The notes under the pieces were generated by a model, which worked only from the letters and a program-made list of their open reading frames with translations, searched no databases and was not told the DNA's origin. A stretch of 64,000 nt of DNA from Astropecten irregularis. Lineage: Eukaryota > Echinodermata > Asteroidea > Paxillosida > Astropectinidae. Both the position numbers and the translations under genes were made by a program. The DNA lies in the NCBI GenBank assembly GCA_963971285.1, contig OZ020249.1:6448001-6512000 (forward strand), written 5' to 3'. This document shows, one piece after another, positions 1-14,100 of the stretch. Positions within the stretch are counted from its first letter, which is position 1. Every line of letters begins with the position of its first letter.

Positions 1-403
1 GAATTTGGCACAGCTCATTTTCTCCTGTAGGGAACATCTGCGGCTACATTTCGTGCAAGTTTCAGCACGATTGTCTCAGTATTGAGGGAGAAATTTCAAA
101 CTCTACCAGAAAAAGGTGTCTCATAGTCTAAGTGCAGTTTTTATGGTGCCTGCTCTACTGCTTTCTCAAATAGCGTGTTGTGCTATACTTGGATTTTCGG
201 CCATGAATATGACTTTGGAATTTGGCACAGCCCATATTTTCCTGTAGAGAACATCTGGGTTTACATTTCGTGCAAGTTTCACCACGATTGCCTCAGTCTT
301 GAGGGAGAAATTTCAATCTCTAGCAGACAAAAGTGTCTCATAGTCTAATTGCAGTTTTAATGGCGGCTGCCCTGCTGTTTTGTCGCATAGCGTGTGGTGC
401 AAT

Positions 404-620
404 ACTTGGATTTTCGGCCATGAACATGACATTGGAATTTGGCACAGCTCATACTATCCTGTAGAGAACATCTGGGGCTACATTTCGTGCAAGTTTCAGC
501 TCAATTGCCTCGGTATTGAGGGAGAAATTTTAAACTCTAGCAGAAAAAAATGTCACATAGTCTAAGTGCAGTTTTTATGGTGCCTGCTCTACTGCTTTCT
601 CAAATAGCGTGTTGTGCTAT
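404..620 (+). repeat. Representative family A monomer (217 bp)
   Basis: One full repeat unit, given as a reference phase for array A. It runs from one ACTTGGATTTTCGG word to the base before the next. In order it contains GGCCATGAACATGAC, a GGAATTTGGCACAGC block, CTGTAGAGAACATC, TTTCGTGCAAGTTTCA, a variable Q/H region, TATTGAGGGAGAAATTT, the AGCAGA(A)n segment and a GTCTAAGTGCAG junction. In one frame about 61-72 codons stay open and end at the TAA of GTCTAA, which explains the many small open frames in this array. The phase and strand chosen are arbitrary. Confidence 0.9.
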
Positions 621-2084
621 ACTTGGATTTTCGGCCATGAATATGACTTTGGAATTTGGCACAGCCCATATTTTCCTGTAGAGAACATCTGGGTTTACAT
701 TTCGTGCAAGTTTCACCACGATTGCCTCAGTATTGAGGGAGAAATTTCAATCTCTAGCAGACAAAAGTGTCTCATAGTCTAATTGCAGTTTTAATGGCGG
801 CTGCCCTGCTGTTTTGTCGCATAGCGTGTGGTGCAATACTTGGATTTTCGGCCATGAAAATGACTTTGGAATTTGGCACAGCTCTTATTCTCCTGTAGGG
901 AACATATGCGGCTACATTTCGTGCAAGTTTCAGCACGATTGTGTCAGTATTGAGGGAGAAATTTCAAACCCTAGCAGAAAAAAGTGTCTCATAGTCTAAG
1001 TACAGTTTTTATGGTGCCTGCTCTACTGCTTTTTCGCATATCGTGTGGTGCTATACTTGGATTTTCGGCCATGAACATGACTTTGGAATTTGGCAAGGCC
1101 CATACTATCCTATAAAGGACATCTGGGGCTACACTTCATGCAAGTTTCAGCTCGATTGCCACAGTATTGAGAGAGAAATTTCAAACTCTAGCATAAAAAA
1201 GTGTCTCTTAGTCTAAGAGCAGTTTTTTGTCGCCTGCTCTGCCGTTTTGTCGAATAGCTTTTTGTACTATACTTGGATTTTCGGCCATGAAAATGACATT
1301 TTGGCACAGCTCATACTATCCTGTAGAGAACATCTGGGGCTACATTTCGTGCAAGTTTCACCACGATTGCCTCAGTATTGAGGGAGAAATTTCAAACTCT
1401 AGCAGACAAAAGTGTCTCATTGTCTAATTGCAGTTTTAATGGCGGCTGCTCTGCTTTTTTCTCGCATGGCGTGTGGTGCTATACTTGGATTTTCGGCCAT
1501 GAACATGACATTGGAATTCTGCACAGCTCATACTATCCTGTAGAGAACATATGGGGCTACATTTCGTGCAAGTTTCATTTCGATAGCCTCAGTATTGAGG
1601 GAGAAATTTCAATCTCTAGCAGAAAAAAGTGTCTCATAGTCTAAGTGCAGTTTTTATGGTGCCTGCTCTACTGCTTTCTCAAATAGCGTGTTGTGCTATA
1701 CTTGGATTTTCGGCCATAAATATGACTTTGGAATTTGGCACAGCCCATATTTTCCTGTAGAGAACATCTGGGGCTACATTTCGTGCAAGTTTCAGCTCGA
1801 TTGCCACTGTATTGAGGGAGAAATTTCAAACTCTAGCAGATCAAAATGTCTCTCAGTCTAATAGTGCAGTTTTTTGCCGCCTGCCCTGCTGTTTTGTCGC
1901 ATAGCGTGTGGTGCTATACTTGGATTTTCGGCCATGAACATGACTTTGGAATTTGGCACAGCCCATACTATTCTGTAGAGAACACCTGAGGCTACACGTC
2001 TTGCAAGTTTCATTTCGATAGCCTCAGTATTAAGGGAGAAATTTCAATCTCTAGCCTAAAAATAATTCTCTGATAGTCTAAGTG

Positions 2085-5000
2085 TAGTTTTAATGGCGGC
2101 TGCTCTGCTTTTTTCTCGCATGGCGTGTGGTGCTATACTTGGATTTTCGGCCATGAATATGACATTGGAATTTGGCACAGCTCTTACTATCCTGTAGAGA
2201 ACATCTGGGGCTACATTTCGTGCAAGTTTCATTTCGATAGCCTCAGTATTGAGGGAGAAATTTCAATCTCTAGCCTAAAAATAAATTGTCTGATAGTCTA
2301 AGTGTAGTTTTATGGTGCCTGCTCTACTGCTTTCTCAAATAGCGTGTTGTGCTATACTTGGATTTTCGGCCATGAACATGACTTTGGAATTTGGCACAGC
2401 CCATATTTTCCTGTAGAGAACATCTGGGGCTACACTTCATGCAAGTTTCAGCTCGATTGCCACAGTATTGAGAGAGAAATTTCAAACTCTAGCAGAAAAA
2501 AGTGTCTCTTAGTCTAAGAGCAGTTTTGTGGCCGCCTGCTCTGCCGTTTTGTCGAATAGCGTGTGGTTCTATACTTGGATTTTCGGCCATGAACATGACA
2601 TTGGAATTTGGCACAGCTCATACTATCCTGTAGAGAACATCTGGGGCTACATTTCGTGCAAGTTTCAGCTCAATTGCCTCGGTATTGAGGGAGAAATTTT
2701 AAACTCTAGCAGAAAAAAATGTCACATAGTCTAAGTGCAGTTTTTATGGTGCCTGCTCTACTGCTTTCTCAAATAGCGTGTTGTGCTATACTTGGATTTT
2801 CGGCCATGAATATGACTTTGGAATTTGGCAAAGCCCATATTTTCCTGTAGAGAACATCTGGGGCTACATTTCGTGCAAGTTTCACCACGATTGCCTCAGT
2901 ATTGAGGGAGAAATTTCAATCTCTAGCCTAAAAATAATTGTCTGATAGTCTAAGTGTAGTTTTTATGGTGTCTGCTCTACTGCTTTCTCAAATAGCGTGT
3001 TGTGATATACTTGGATTTTCGGCCATGAACATGACTTTGGAATTTAGCACAGCCCATATTTTCCTGTAGAGAACATCTGGGGCTACATTTCGTGCAAGTT
3101 TCAGCTCGATTGCCACTGTATTGAGGGAGAAATTTCAAACTCTAGCAGATCAAAATGTCTCTCAGTCTTAGTGCAGTATTTTTGCCGCCTGCCCTGCTGT
3201 TTTGTCGCATAGCGTGTGGTGCTCTACTTGGATTTTCGGCCATGAAAATGACTTTGGAATTTGGCACAGCTCATTTTCTCCTGTAGGGAACATCTGCGGC
3301 TACATTTCGTGCAAGTTTCAGCACGATTGTCTCAGTATTGAGGGAGAAATTTCAAACTCTACCAGAAAAAGGTGTCTCATAGTCTAAGTGCAGTTTTTAT
3401 GGTGCCTGCTCTGCTGCTTTCTCAAATAGCGTGTTGTGCTATACTTGGATTTTCGGCCATGAACATGACTTTGGAATTTGGCAAGGCCCATACTATCCTA
3501 TAGAGGACATCTGGGGCTACACTTCATGCAAGTTTCACCACGATTGCCACAGTATTGAGAGAGAAATTTCAAACTCTAGCAGACAAAAGTGTCTCATTGT
3601 CTAATTGCAGTTTTAATGGCGGCTGCTCTGCTTTTTTCTCGCATGGCGTGTGGTGCTATACTTGGATTTTCGGCCATGAACATGACATTGGAATTCGGCA
3701 CAGCTCATACTATCCTGTAGAGAACATATGGGGCTACATTTCGTGCAAGTTTCATTTCGATAGCCTCAGTATTGAGGGAGAAATTTCAATCTCTAGCAGA
3801 AAAAAGTGTCTCATAGTCTAAGTGCAGTTTTTATGGTGCCTGCTCTACTGCTTTCTCAAATAGCGTGTTGTGCTATACTTGGATTTTCGGCCATAAATAT
3901 GACTTTGGAATTTGGCACAGCCCATATTTTCCTGTAGAGAACATCTGGGGCTACATTTCGTGCAAGTTTCAGCTCGATTGCCACTGTATTGAGGGAGAAA
4001 TTTCAAACTCTAGCAGATCAAAATGTCTCTCAGTCTAATAGTGCAGTTTTTTGCCGCCTGCCCTGCTGTTTTGTCGCATAGCGTGTGGTGCTATACTTGG
4101 ATTTTCGGCCATGAACATGACTTTGGAATTTGGCACAGCCCATACTATTCTGTAGAGAACATCTGGGGCTACATTTCGTGCAAGTTTCACCACGATTGCC
4201 TCAGTATTGAGGGAGAAATGTCAAACTCTAGCAGACAAAAGTGTCTCGTAGTCTAAGTGCAGTTTTAATGGCGGCTGCTCTGCTTTTTTCTCGCATGGCG
4301 TGTGGTGCTATACTTGGATTTTCGGCCATGAATATGACATTGGAATTTGGCACAGCTCTTACTATCCTGTAGAGAACATCTGGGGCTACATTTCGTGCAA
4401 GTTTCATTTCGATAGCCTCAGTATTGAGGGAGAAATTTCAATCTCTAGCCTAAAAATAAATTGTCTGATAGTCTAAGTGTAGTTTTATGGTGCCTGCTCT
4501 ACTGCTTTCTCAAATAGCGTGTTGTGCTATACTTGGATTTTCGGCCATGAACATGACTTTGGAATTTGGCACAGCCCATATTTTCCTGTAGAGAACATCT
4601 GGGGCTACACTTCATGCAAGTTTCAGCTCGATTGCCACAGTATTGAGAGAGAAATTTCAAACTCTAGCAGAAAAAAGTGTCTCTTAGTCTAAGAGCAGTT
4701 TTTTGGCCGCCTGCTCTGCCGTTTTGTCGAATAGCGTGTGGTTCTATACTTGGATTTTCGGCCATGAACATGACATTGGAATTCGGCACAGCTCATACTA
4801 TCCTGTAGAGAACATCTGGGGCTACATTTCGTGCAAGTTTCAGCTCAATTGCCTCGGTATTGAGGGAGAAATTTTAAACTCTAGCAGAAAAAAATGTCAC
4901 ATAGTCTAAGTGCAGTTTTTATGGTGCCTGCTCTACTGCTTTCTCAAATAGCGTGTTGTGCTATACTTGGATTTTCGGCCATGAATATGACTTTGGAATT

Positions 5001-6990
5001 TGGCAAAGCCAATATTTTCCTGTAGAGAACATCTGGGGCTACATTTCGTGCAAGTTTCACCACGATTGCCTCAGTATTGAGGGAGAAATTTCAATCTCTA
5101 GCAGACAAAAGTGTCTCATAGTCTAATTGCAGTTTTAATCGCGGCTGCTCTGCTTTTTTCTCGCATAGCGTGTGGTGCTATACTTGGATTTTCGGCCATG
5201 AACATGACATTGGAATTCGGCACAGCTCATACTATCCTGTAGAGAACATCTGCGGCTACATTTCGTGCAAGTTTCAGCACGATTGTCTCAGTATTGAGGG
5301 AGAAATTTCAAACTCTAGCAGAAAAAGGTGTCTCATAGTCTAAGTGCAGTTTTTATGGTGCCTGCTCTACTGCTTTCTCAAATAGCGTGTTGTGCTATAC
5401 TTGGATTTTCGGCCATGAATATGTCTTTGGAATTTGGCACAGCCCATATTTTCCTGTAGAGAACATCTGGGTTTACATTTCGTGCAAGTTTCACCACGAT
5501 TGCCTCAGTATTGAGGGAGAAATTTCAATCTCTAGCAGACAAAAGTGTCTCATAGTCTAATTGCAGTTTTAATGGCGGCTGCCCTGCTGTTTTGTCGCAT
5601 AGCGTGTGGTGCAATACTTGGATTTTCGGCCATGAAAATGACTTTGGAATTTGGCACAGCTCTTATTCTCCTGTAGGGAACATATGCGGCTACATTTCGT
5701 GCAAGTTTCAGCACGATTGTGTCAGTATTGAGGGAGAAATTTCAAACCCTAGCAGAAAAAAGTGTCTCATAGTCTAAGTACAGTTTTTATGGTGCCTGCT
5801 CTACTGCTTTTTCGCATATCGTGTGGTGCTATACTTGGATTTTCGGCCATGAACATGACTTTGGAATTTGGCAAGGCCCATACTATCCTATAGAGGACAT
5901 CTGGGGCTACACTTCATGCAAGTTTCAGCTCGATTGCCACAGTATTGAGAGAGAAATTTCAAACTCTAGCATAAAAAAGTGTCTCTTAGTCTAAGAGCAG
6001 TTTTTTGGCCGCCTGCTCTGCCGTTTTGTCGAATAGCTTATGGTACTATACTTGGATTTTCGGCCATGAAAATGACATTGGAATTTGGCACAGCTCATAC
6101 TATCCTGTAGAGAACATCTGGGGCTACATTTCGTGCAAGTTTCACCACGATTGCCTCAGTATTGAGGGAGAAATTTCAAACTCTAGCAGACAAAAGTGTC
6201 TCATTGTCTAATTGCAGTTTTAATGGCGGCTGCTCTGCTTTTTTCTCGCATGGCGTGTGGTGCTATACTTGGATTTTCGGCCATGAACATGACATTGGAA
6301 TTCGGCACAGCTCATACTATCCTGTAGAGAACATATGGGGCTACATTTCGTGCAAGTTTCATTTCGATAGCCTCAGTATTGAGGGAGAAATTTCAATCTC
6401 TAGCAGAAAAAAGTGTCTCATAGTCTAAGTGCAGTTTTTATGGTGCCTGCTCTACTGCTTTCTCAAATAGCGTGTTGTGCTATACTTGGATTTTCGGCCA
6501 TAAATATGACTTTGGAATTTGGCACAGCCCATATTTTCCTGTAGAGAACATCTGGGGCTACTTTTCGTGCAAGTTTCAGCTCGATTGCCACTGTATTGAG
6601 GGAGAAATTTCAAACTCTAGCAGATCAAAATGTCTCTCAGTCTAATAGTGCAGTTTTTTGCCGCCTGCCCTGCTGTTTTGTCGCATAGCGTGTGGTGCTC
6701 TACTTGGATTTTCGGCCATGAAAATGACTTTGGAATTTGGCACAGCTCATTTTCTCCTGTAGGGAACATCTGCGGCTACATTTCGTGCAAGTTTCAGCAC
6801 GATTGTCTCAGTATTGAGGGAGAAATTTCAAACTCTAGCAGAAAAAGGTGTCTCATAGTCTAAGTGCAGTTTTTATGGTGCCTGCTCTACTGCTTTCTCA
6901 AATAGCGTGTTGTGCTATACTTGGATTTTCGGCCATGAATATGACTTTGGAATTTGGCACAGCCCATATTTTCCTGTAGAGAACATCTGG
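2085..6990. repeat. ~4.9-kb block of array A, copy 1 of a dispersed duplication
   Basis: This block of about 22.6 monomers reappears at 15990-20895 with a constant offset of 13,905 bp. Matching diagnostic variants include the unusual AGCAGTTTTGTGGCC at about 2519 and 16424, the TGGTGTCTGCTC and GTGATATAC variants near 2966-3005, and the AATCGCGGC variant near 5138. At least one substitution separates the copies: GATAGTC near 2945 against GATAATC near 16850. Copy identity is therefore high but not perfect. To the left of 2085 the sequences diverge (CTAAAAATAATTCTC against AGACAAAAGTGTC). To the right they part at about 6990, where copy 1 reads GGGTTTAC and copy 2 reads GGGGCTAC. Confidence 0.85.
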
Positions 6991-8218
6991 GTTTACATTT
7001 CGTGCAAGTTTCACCACGATTGCCTCAGTATTGAGGGAGAAATTTCAATCTCTAGCAGACAAAAGTGTCTCATAGTCTAATTGCAGTTTTAATGGCGGCT
7101 GCCCTGCTGTTTTGTCGCATAGCGTGTGGTGCAATACTTGGATTTTCGGCCATGAAAATGACTTTGGAATTTGGCACAGCTCTTATTCTCCTGTAGGGAA
7201 CATATGCGGCTACATTTCGTGCAAGTTTCAGCACGATTGTGTCAGTATTGAGGGAGAAATTTCAAACCCTAGCAGAAAAAAGTGTCTCATAGTCTAAGTA
7301 CAGTTTTTATGGTGCCTGCTCTACTGCTTTTTCGCATATCGTGTGGTGCTATACTTGGATTTTCGGCCATGAACATGACTTTTGAATTTGGCAAGGCCCA
7401 TACTATCCTATAGAGGACATCTGGGGCTACACTTCATGCAAGTTTCAGCTCGATTGCCACAGTATTGAGAGAGAAATTTCAAACTCTAGCATAAAAAAGT
7501 GTCTCTTAGTCTAAGAGCAGTTTTTTGGCCGCCTGCTCTGCCGTTTTGTCGAATAGCTTGTGGTACTATACTTGGATTTTCGGCCATGAAAATGACATTG
7601 GAATTTGGCACAGCTCATACTATCCTGTAGAGAACATCTGGGGCTACATTTCGTGCAAGTTTCACCACGATTGCCTCAGTATTGAGGGAGAAATTTCAAA
7701 CTCTAGCAGACAAAAGTGTCTCATTGTCTAATTGCAGTTTTAATGGCGGCTGCTCTGCTTTTTTCTCGCATGGCGTGTGGTGCTATACTTGGATTTTCGG
7801 CCATGAACATGACATTGGAATTCGGCACAGCTCATACTATCCTGTAGAGAACATATGGGGCTACATTTCGTGCAAGTTTCATTTCGATAGCCTCAGTATT
7901 GAGGGAGAAATTTCAATCTCTAGCAGAAAAAAGTGTCTCATAGTCTAAGTGCAGTTTTAATGGTGCCTGCTCTACTGCTTTCTCAAATAGCGTGTTGTGC
8001 TATACTTGGATTTTCGGCCATAAATATGACTTTGGAATCTGGCACAGCCCATATTTTCCTGTAGAGAACATCTGGGGCTACATTTCGTGCAAGTTTCAGC
8101 TCGATTGCCACTGTATTGAGGGAGAAATTTCAAACTCTAGCAGATCAAAATGTCTCTCAGTCTAATAGTGCAGTTTTTTGCCGCCTGCCCTGCTGTTTTG
8201 TCGCATAGCGTGTGGTGC
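5253..8218. repeat. 7-monomer tandem higher-order repeat (unit 1520 bp)
   Basis: The interval 5253-6698 is repeated at 6773-8218 with an offset of 1520 bp, which is 7 x 217 plus 1. Shared marks are the AACATATGCGGC variant, the GTGTCAGTATTG variant and the AGCATAAAAAAG variant in the same order. Small differences are visible: ATGTCTTTGG near 5422 against ATGACTTTGG near 6942, and CATGACTTTTGAA near 7375 against CATGACTTTGGAA near 5855. Confidence 0.8.
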
Positions 8219-10648
8219 TATACTTGGATTTTCGGCCATGAACATGACTTTGGAATTTGGCAAGGCCCATACTATCCTATAGAGGACATCTGGGGCTACA
8301 CTTCATGCAAGTTTCAGCTCGATTGCCACAGTATTGAGAGAGAAATTTCAAACTCTAGCATAAAAAAGTGTCTCTTAGTCTAAGAGCAGTTTTTTGGCCG
8401 CCTGCTCTGCCGTTTTGTCGAATAGCTTATGGTACTATACTTGGATTTTCGGCCATGAAAATGACATTGGAATTTGGCACAGCTCATACTATCCTGTAGA
8501 GAACATCTGGGGCTACATTTCGTGCAAGTTTCACCACGATTGCCTCAGTATTGAGGGAGAAATTTCAAACTCTAGCAGACAAAAGTGTCTCATTGTCTAA
8601 TTGCAGTTTTAATGGCGGCTGCTCTGCTTTTTTCTCGCATGGCGTGTGGTGCTATACTTGGATTTTCGGCCATGAACATGACATTGGAATTCGGCACAGC
8701 TCATACTATCCTGTAGAGAACATATGGGGCTACATTTCGTGCAAGTTTCATTTCGATAGCCTCAGTATTGAGGGAGAAATTTCAATCTCTAGCAGAAAAA
8801 AGTGTCTCATAGTCTAAGTGCAGTTTTTATGGTGCCTGCTCTACTGCTTTCTCAAATAGCGTGTTGTGCTATACTTGGATTTTCGGCCATAAATATGACT
8901 TTGGAATTTGGCACAGCCCATATTTTCCTGTAGAGAACATCTGGGGCTACTTTTCGTGCAAGTTTCAGCTCGATTGCCACTGTATTGAGGGAGAAATTTC
9001 AAACTCTAGCAGATCAAAATGTCTCTCAGTCTAATAGTGCAGTTTTTTGCCGCCTGCCCTGCTGTTTTGTCGCATAGCGTGTGGTGCTCTACTTGGATTT
9101 TCGGCCATGAAAATGACTTTGGAATTTGGCACAGCTCATTTTCTCCTGTAGGGAACATCTGCGGCTACATTTCGTGCAAGTTTCAGCACGATTGTCTCAG
9201 TATTGAGGGAGAAATTTCAAACTCTAGCAGAAAAAGGTGTCTCATAGTCTAAGTGCAGTTTTTATGGTGCCTGCTCTACTGCTTTCTCAAATAGCGTGTT
9301 GTGCTATACTTGGATTTTCGGCCATGAATATGACTTTGGAATTTGGCACAGCCCATATTTTCCTGTAGAGAACATCTGGGTTTACATTTCGTGCAAGTTT
9401 CACCACGATTGCCTCAGTATTGAGGGAGAAATTTCAATCTCTAGCAGACAAAAGTGTCTCATAGTCTAATTGCAGTTTTAATGGCGGCTGCCCTGCTGTT
9501 TTGTCGCATAGCGTGTGGTGCAATACTTGGATTTTCGGCCATGAAAATGACTTTGGAATTTGGCACAGCTCTTATTCTCCTGTAGGGAACATATGCGGCT
9601 ACATTTCGTGCAAGTTTCAGCACGATTGTGTCAGTATTGAGGGAGAAATTTCAAACCCTAGCAGAAAAAAGTGTCTCATAGTCTAAGTACAGTTTTTATG
9701 GTGCCTGCTCTACTGCTTTTTCGCATATCGTGTGGTGCTATACTTGGATTTTCGGCCATGAACATGACTTTTGAATTTGGCAAGGCCCATACTATCCTAT
9801 AGAGGACATCTGGGGCTACACTTCATGCAAGTTTCAGCTCGATTGCCACAGTATTGAGAGAGAAATTTCAAACTCTAGCATAAAAAAGTGTCTCTTAGTC
9901 TAAGAGCAGTTTTTTGGCCGCCTGCTCTGCCGTTTTGTCGAATAGCTTGTGGTACTATACTTGGATTTTCGGCCATGAAAATGACATTGGAATTTGGCAC
10001 AGCTCATACTATCCTGTAGAGAACATCTGGGGCTACATTTCGTGCAAGTTTCACCACGATTGCCTCAGTATTGAGGGAGAAATTTCAAACTCTAGCAGAC
10101 AAAAGTGTCTCATTGTCTAATTGCAGTTTTAATGGCGGCTGCTCTGCTTTTTTCTCGCATGGCGTGTGGTGCTATACTTGGATTTTCGGCCATGAACATG
10201 ACATTGGAATTCGGCACAGCTCATACTATCCTGTAGAGAACATATGGGGCTACATTTCGTGCAAGTTTCATTTCGATAGCCTCAGTATTGAGGGAGAAAT
10301 TTCAATCTCTAGCAGAAAAAAGTGTCTCATAGTCTAAGTGCAGTTTTAATGGTGCCTGCTCTACTGCTTTCTCAAATAGCGTGTTGTGCTATACTTGGAT
10401 TTTCGGCCATAAATATGACTTTGGAATCTGGCACAGCCCATATTTTCCTGTAGAGAACATCTGGGGCTACATTTCGTGCAAGTTTCAGCTCGATTGCCAC
10501 TGTATTGAGGGAGAAATTTCAAACTCTAGCAGATCAAAATGTCTCTCAGTCTAATAGTGCAGTTTTTTGCCGCCTGCCCTGCTGTTTTGTCGCATAGCGT
10601 GTGGTGCTATACTTGGATTTTCGGCCATGAACATGACTTTGGAATTTG
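5815..10648. repeat. 11-monomer tandem higher-order repeat (unit 2389 bp)
   Basis: The interval 5815-8259 recurs at 8204-10648 with an offset of 2389 bp (11 x 217 plus 2). The copies share the CTTTTCGTGC variant, found at about 6561 and 8950, and the TTTGGAATCTGGC variant, at about 8033 and 10422. They diverge at about 8260/10649, where one reads GGCAAGGCCCAT and the other GGCACAGCCCAT. This unit overlaps the 7-monomer unit at 5253-8218, so at least two amplification steps of different size are nested here. Confidence 0.82.
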
Positions 10649-11179
10649 GCACAGCCCATACTATTCTGTAGAGAACATCTGGGGCTACATTTCGTGCAAG
10701 TTTCACCACGATTGCCTCAGTATTGAGGGAGAAATTTCAAACTCTAGCAGACAAAAGTGTCTCATAGTCTAAGTGCAGTTTTAATGGCGGCTGCTCTGCT
10801 TTTTTCTCGCATGGCGTGTGGTGCTATACTCGGATTTTCGGCCATGAATATGACATTGGAATTTGGCACAGCTCTTACTATCCTGTAGAGAACATCTGGG
10901 GCTACATTTCGTGCAAGTTTCATTTCGATAGCCTCAGTATTGAGGGAGAAATTTCAATCTCTAGCCTAAAAATAAATTGTCTGATAGTCTAAGTGTAGTT
11001 TTATGGTGCCTGCTCTACTGCTTTCTCAAATAGCGTGTTGTGCTATACTTGGATTTTCGGCCATGAACATGACTTTGGAATTTGGCACAGCCCATATTTT
11101 CCTGTAGAGAACATCTGGGGCTACATTTCGTGCAAGTTTCAGCTCGATTGCCACTGTATTGAGGGAGAAATTTCAAACT

Positions 11180-14100
11180 CTAGCAGATCAAAATGTCTCT
11201 CAGTCTTAGTGCAGTATTTTTGCCGCCTGCCCTGCTGTTTTGTCGCATAGCGTGTGGTGCTCTACTTGGATTTTCGGCCATGAAAATGACTTTGGAATTT
11301 GGCACAGCTCATTTTCTCCTGTAGGGAACATCTGCGGCTACATTTCGTGCAAGTTTCAGCACGATTTTCTCAGTATTGAGGGAGAAATTTCAAACTCTAC
11401 CAGAAAAAGGTGTCTCATAGTCTAAGTGCAGTTTTTATGGTGCCTGCTCTACTGCTTTCTCAAATAGCGTGTTGTGCTATACTTGGATTTTCGGCCATGA
11501 ATATGACTTTGGAATTTGGCACAGCCCATATTTTCCTGTAGAGAACATCTGGGTTTACATTTCGTGCAAGTTTCACCACGATTGCCTCAGTATTGAGGGA
11601 GAAATTTCAATCTCTAGCAGACAAAAGTGTCTCATAGTCTAATTGCAGTTTTAATGGCGGCTGCCCTGCTGTTTTGTCGCATAGCGTGTGGTGCAATACT
11701 TGGATTTTCGGCCATGAAAATGACTTTGGAATTTGGCACAGCTCTTATTCTCCTGTAGGGAACATATGCGGCTACATTTCGTGCAAGTTTCAGCACGATT
11801 GTGTCAGTATTGAGGGAGAAATTTCAAACCCTAGCAGAAACAAGTGTCTCATAGTCTAAGTACAGTTTTTATGGTGCCTGCTCTACTGCTTTTTCGCATA
11901 TCGTGTGGTGCTATACTTGGATTTTCGGCCATGAACATGACTTTGGAATTTGGCAAGGCCCATACTATCCTATAGAGGACATCTGGGGCTACACTTCATG
12001 CAAGTTTCAGCTCGATTGCCACAGTATTGAGAGAGAAATTTCAAACTCTAGCATAAAAAAGTGTCTCTTAGTCTAAGAGCAGTTTTTTGGCCGCCTGCTC
12101 TGCCGTTTTGTCGAATAGCTTGTGGTACTATACTTGGATTTTCGGCCATGAAAATGACATTGGAATTTGGCACAGCTCATACTATCCTGTAGAGAACATC
12201 TGGGGCTACATTTCGTGCAAGTTTCACCACGATTGCCTCAGTATTGAGGGAGAAATTTCAAACTCTAGCAGACAAAAGTGTCTCATTGTCTAATTGCAGT
12301 TTTAATGGCGGCTGCTCTGCTTTTTTCTCGCATGGCGTGTGGTGCTATACTTGGATTTTCGACCATGAACATGACATTGGAATTCGGCACAGCTCATACT
12401 ATCCTGTAGAGAACATATGGGGCTACATTTCGTGCAAGTTTCATTTCGATAGCCTCAGTATTGAGGGAGAAATTTCAATCTCTAGCAGAAAAAAGTGTCT
12501 CATAGTCTTAAGTGCAGTTTTTATGGTGCCTGCTCTACTGCTTTCTCAAATAGCGTGTTGTGCTATACTTGGATTTTCGGCCATAAATATGACTTTGGAA
12601 TTTGGCACAGCCCATATTTTCCTGTAGAGAACATCAAGGGCTACATTTCGTGCAAGTTTCAGCTCGATTGCCACTGTATTGAGGGAGAAATTTCAAACTC
12701 TAGCAGATCAAAATGTCTCTCAGTCTAATAGTGCAGTTTTTTGCCGCCTGCCCTGCTGTTTTGTCGCATAGCGTGTGGTGCTATACTTGGATTTTCGGCC
12801 ATGAACATGACTTTGGAATTTGGCACAGCCCATACTATTCTGTAGAGAACATCTGGGGCTACATTTCGTGCAAGTTTCACCACGATTGCCTCAGTATTGA
12901 GGGAGAAATTTCAAACTCTAGCAGACAAAAGTGTCTCATAGTCTAAGTGCAGTTTTAATGGCGGCTGCTCTGCTTTTTTCTCGCATGGCGTGTGGTGCTA
13001 TACTTGGATTTTCGGCCATGAATATGACATTGGAATTTGGCACAGCTCTTACTATCCTGTAGAGAACATCTGGGGCTACATTTCGTGCAAGTTTCATTTC
13101 GATAGCCTCAGTATTGAGGGAGAAATTTCAATCTCTAGCCTAAAAATAAATTGTCTGATAGTCTAAGTGTAGTTTTATGGTGCCTGCTCTACTGCTTTCT
13201 CAAATAGCGTGTTGTGCTATACTTGGATTTTCGGCCATGAACATGACTTTGGAATTTGGCACAGCCCATATTTTCCTGTAGAGAACATCTGGGGCTACAC
13301 TTCATGCAAGTTTCATCTCGATTGCCACAGTATTGAGAGAGAAATTTCAAACTCTAGCAGAAAAAAGTGTCTCTTAGTCTAAGAGCAGTTTTTTGGCCGC
13401 CTGCTCTGCCGTTTTGTCGAATAGCGTGTGGTTCTATACTTGGATTTTCGGCCATGAACATGACATTGGAATTTGGCACAGCTCATACTATCCTGTAGAG
13501 AACATCTGGGGCTACATTTCGTGCAAGTTTCAGCTCAATTGCCTCGGTATTGAGGGAGAAATTTTAAACTCTAGCAGAAAAAAATGTCACATAGTCTAAG
13601 TTCAGTTTTTATGGTGCCTGCTCTACTGCTTTCTCAAATAGCGTGTTGTGCTATACTTGGATTTTCGGCCATGAATATGACTTTGGAATTTGGCAAAGCC
13701 CATATTTTCCTGTAGAGAACATCTGGGGCTACATTTCGTTGAAGTTTCACCACGATTGCCTCAGTATTGAGGGAGAAATTTCAATCTCTAGCAGACAAAA
13801 GTGTCTCATAGTCTAATTGCAGTTTTAATGGCGGCTGCTCTGCTTTTTTCTCGCATGGCGTGTGGTGCTATACTTGGATTTTCGGCCATGAACATGACAT
13901 TGGAATTCGGCACAGCTCATACTATCCTGTAGAGAACATATGGGGCTACATTTCGTGCAAGTTTCATTTCGATAGCCTCAGTATTGAGGGAGAAATTTCA
14001 ATCTCTAGCAGAAAAAAGTGTCTCATAGTCTAAGTGCAGTTTTTATGGTGCCTGCTCTACTGCTTTCTCAAATAGCGTGTTGTGCTATACTTGGATTTTC

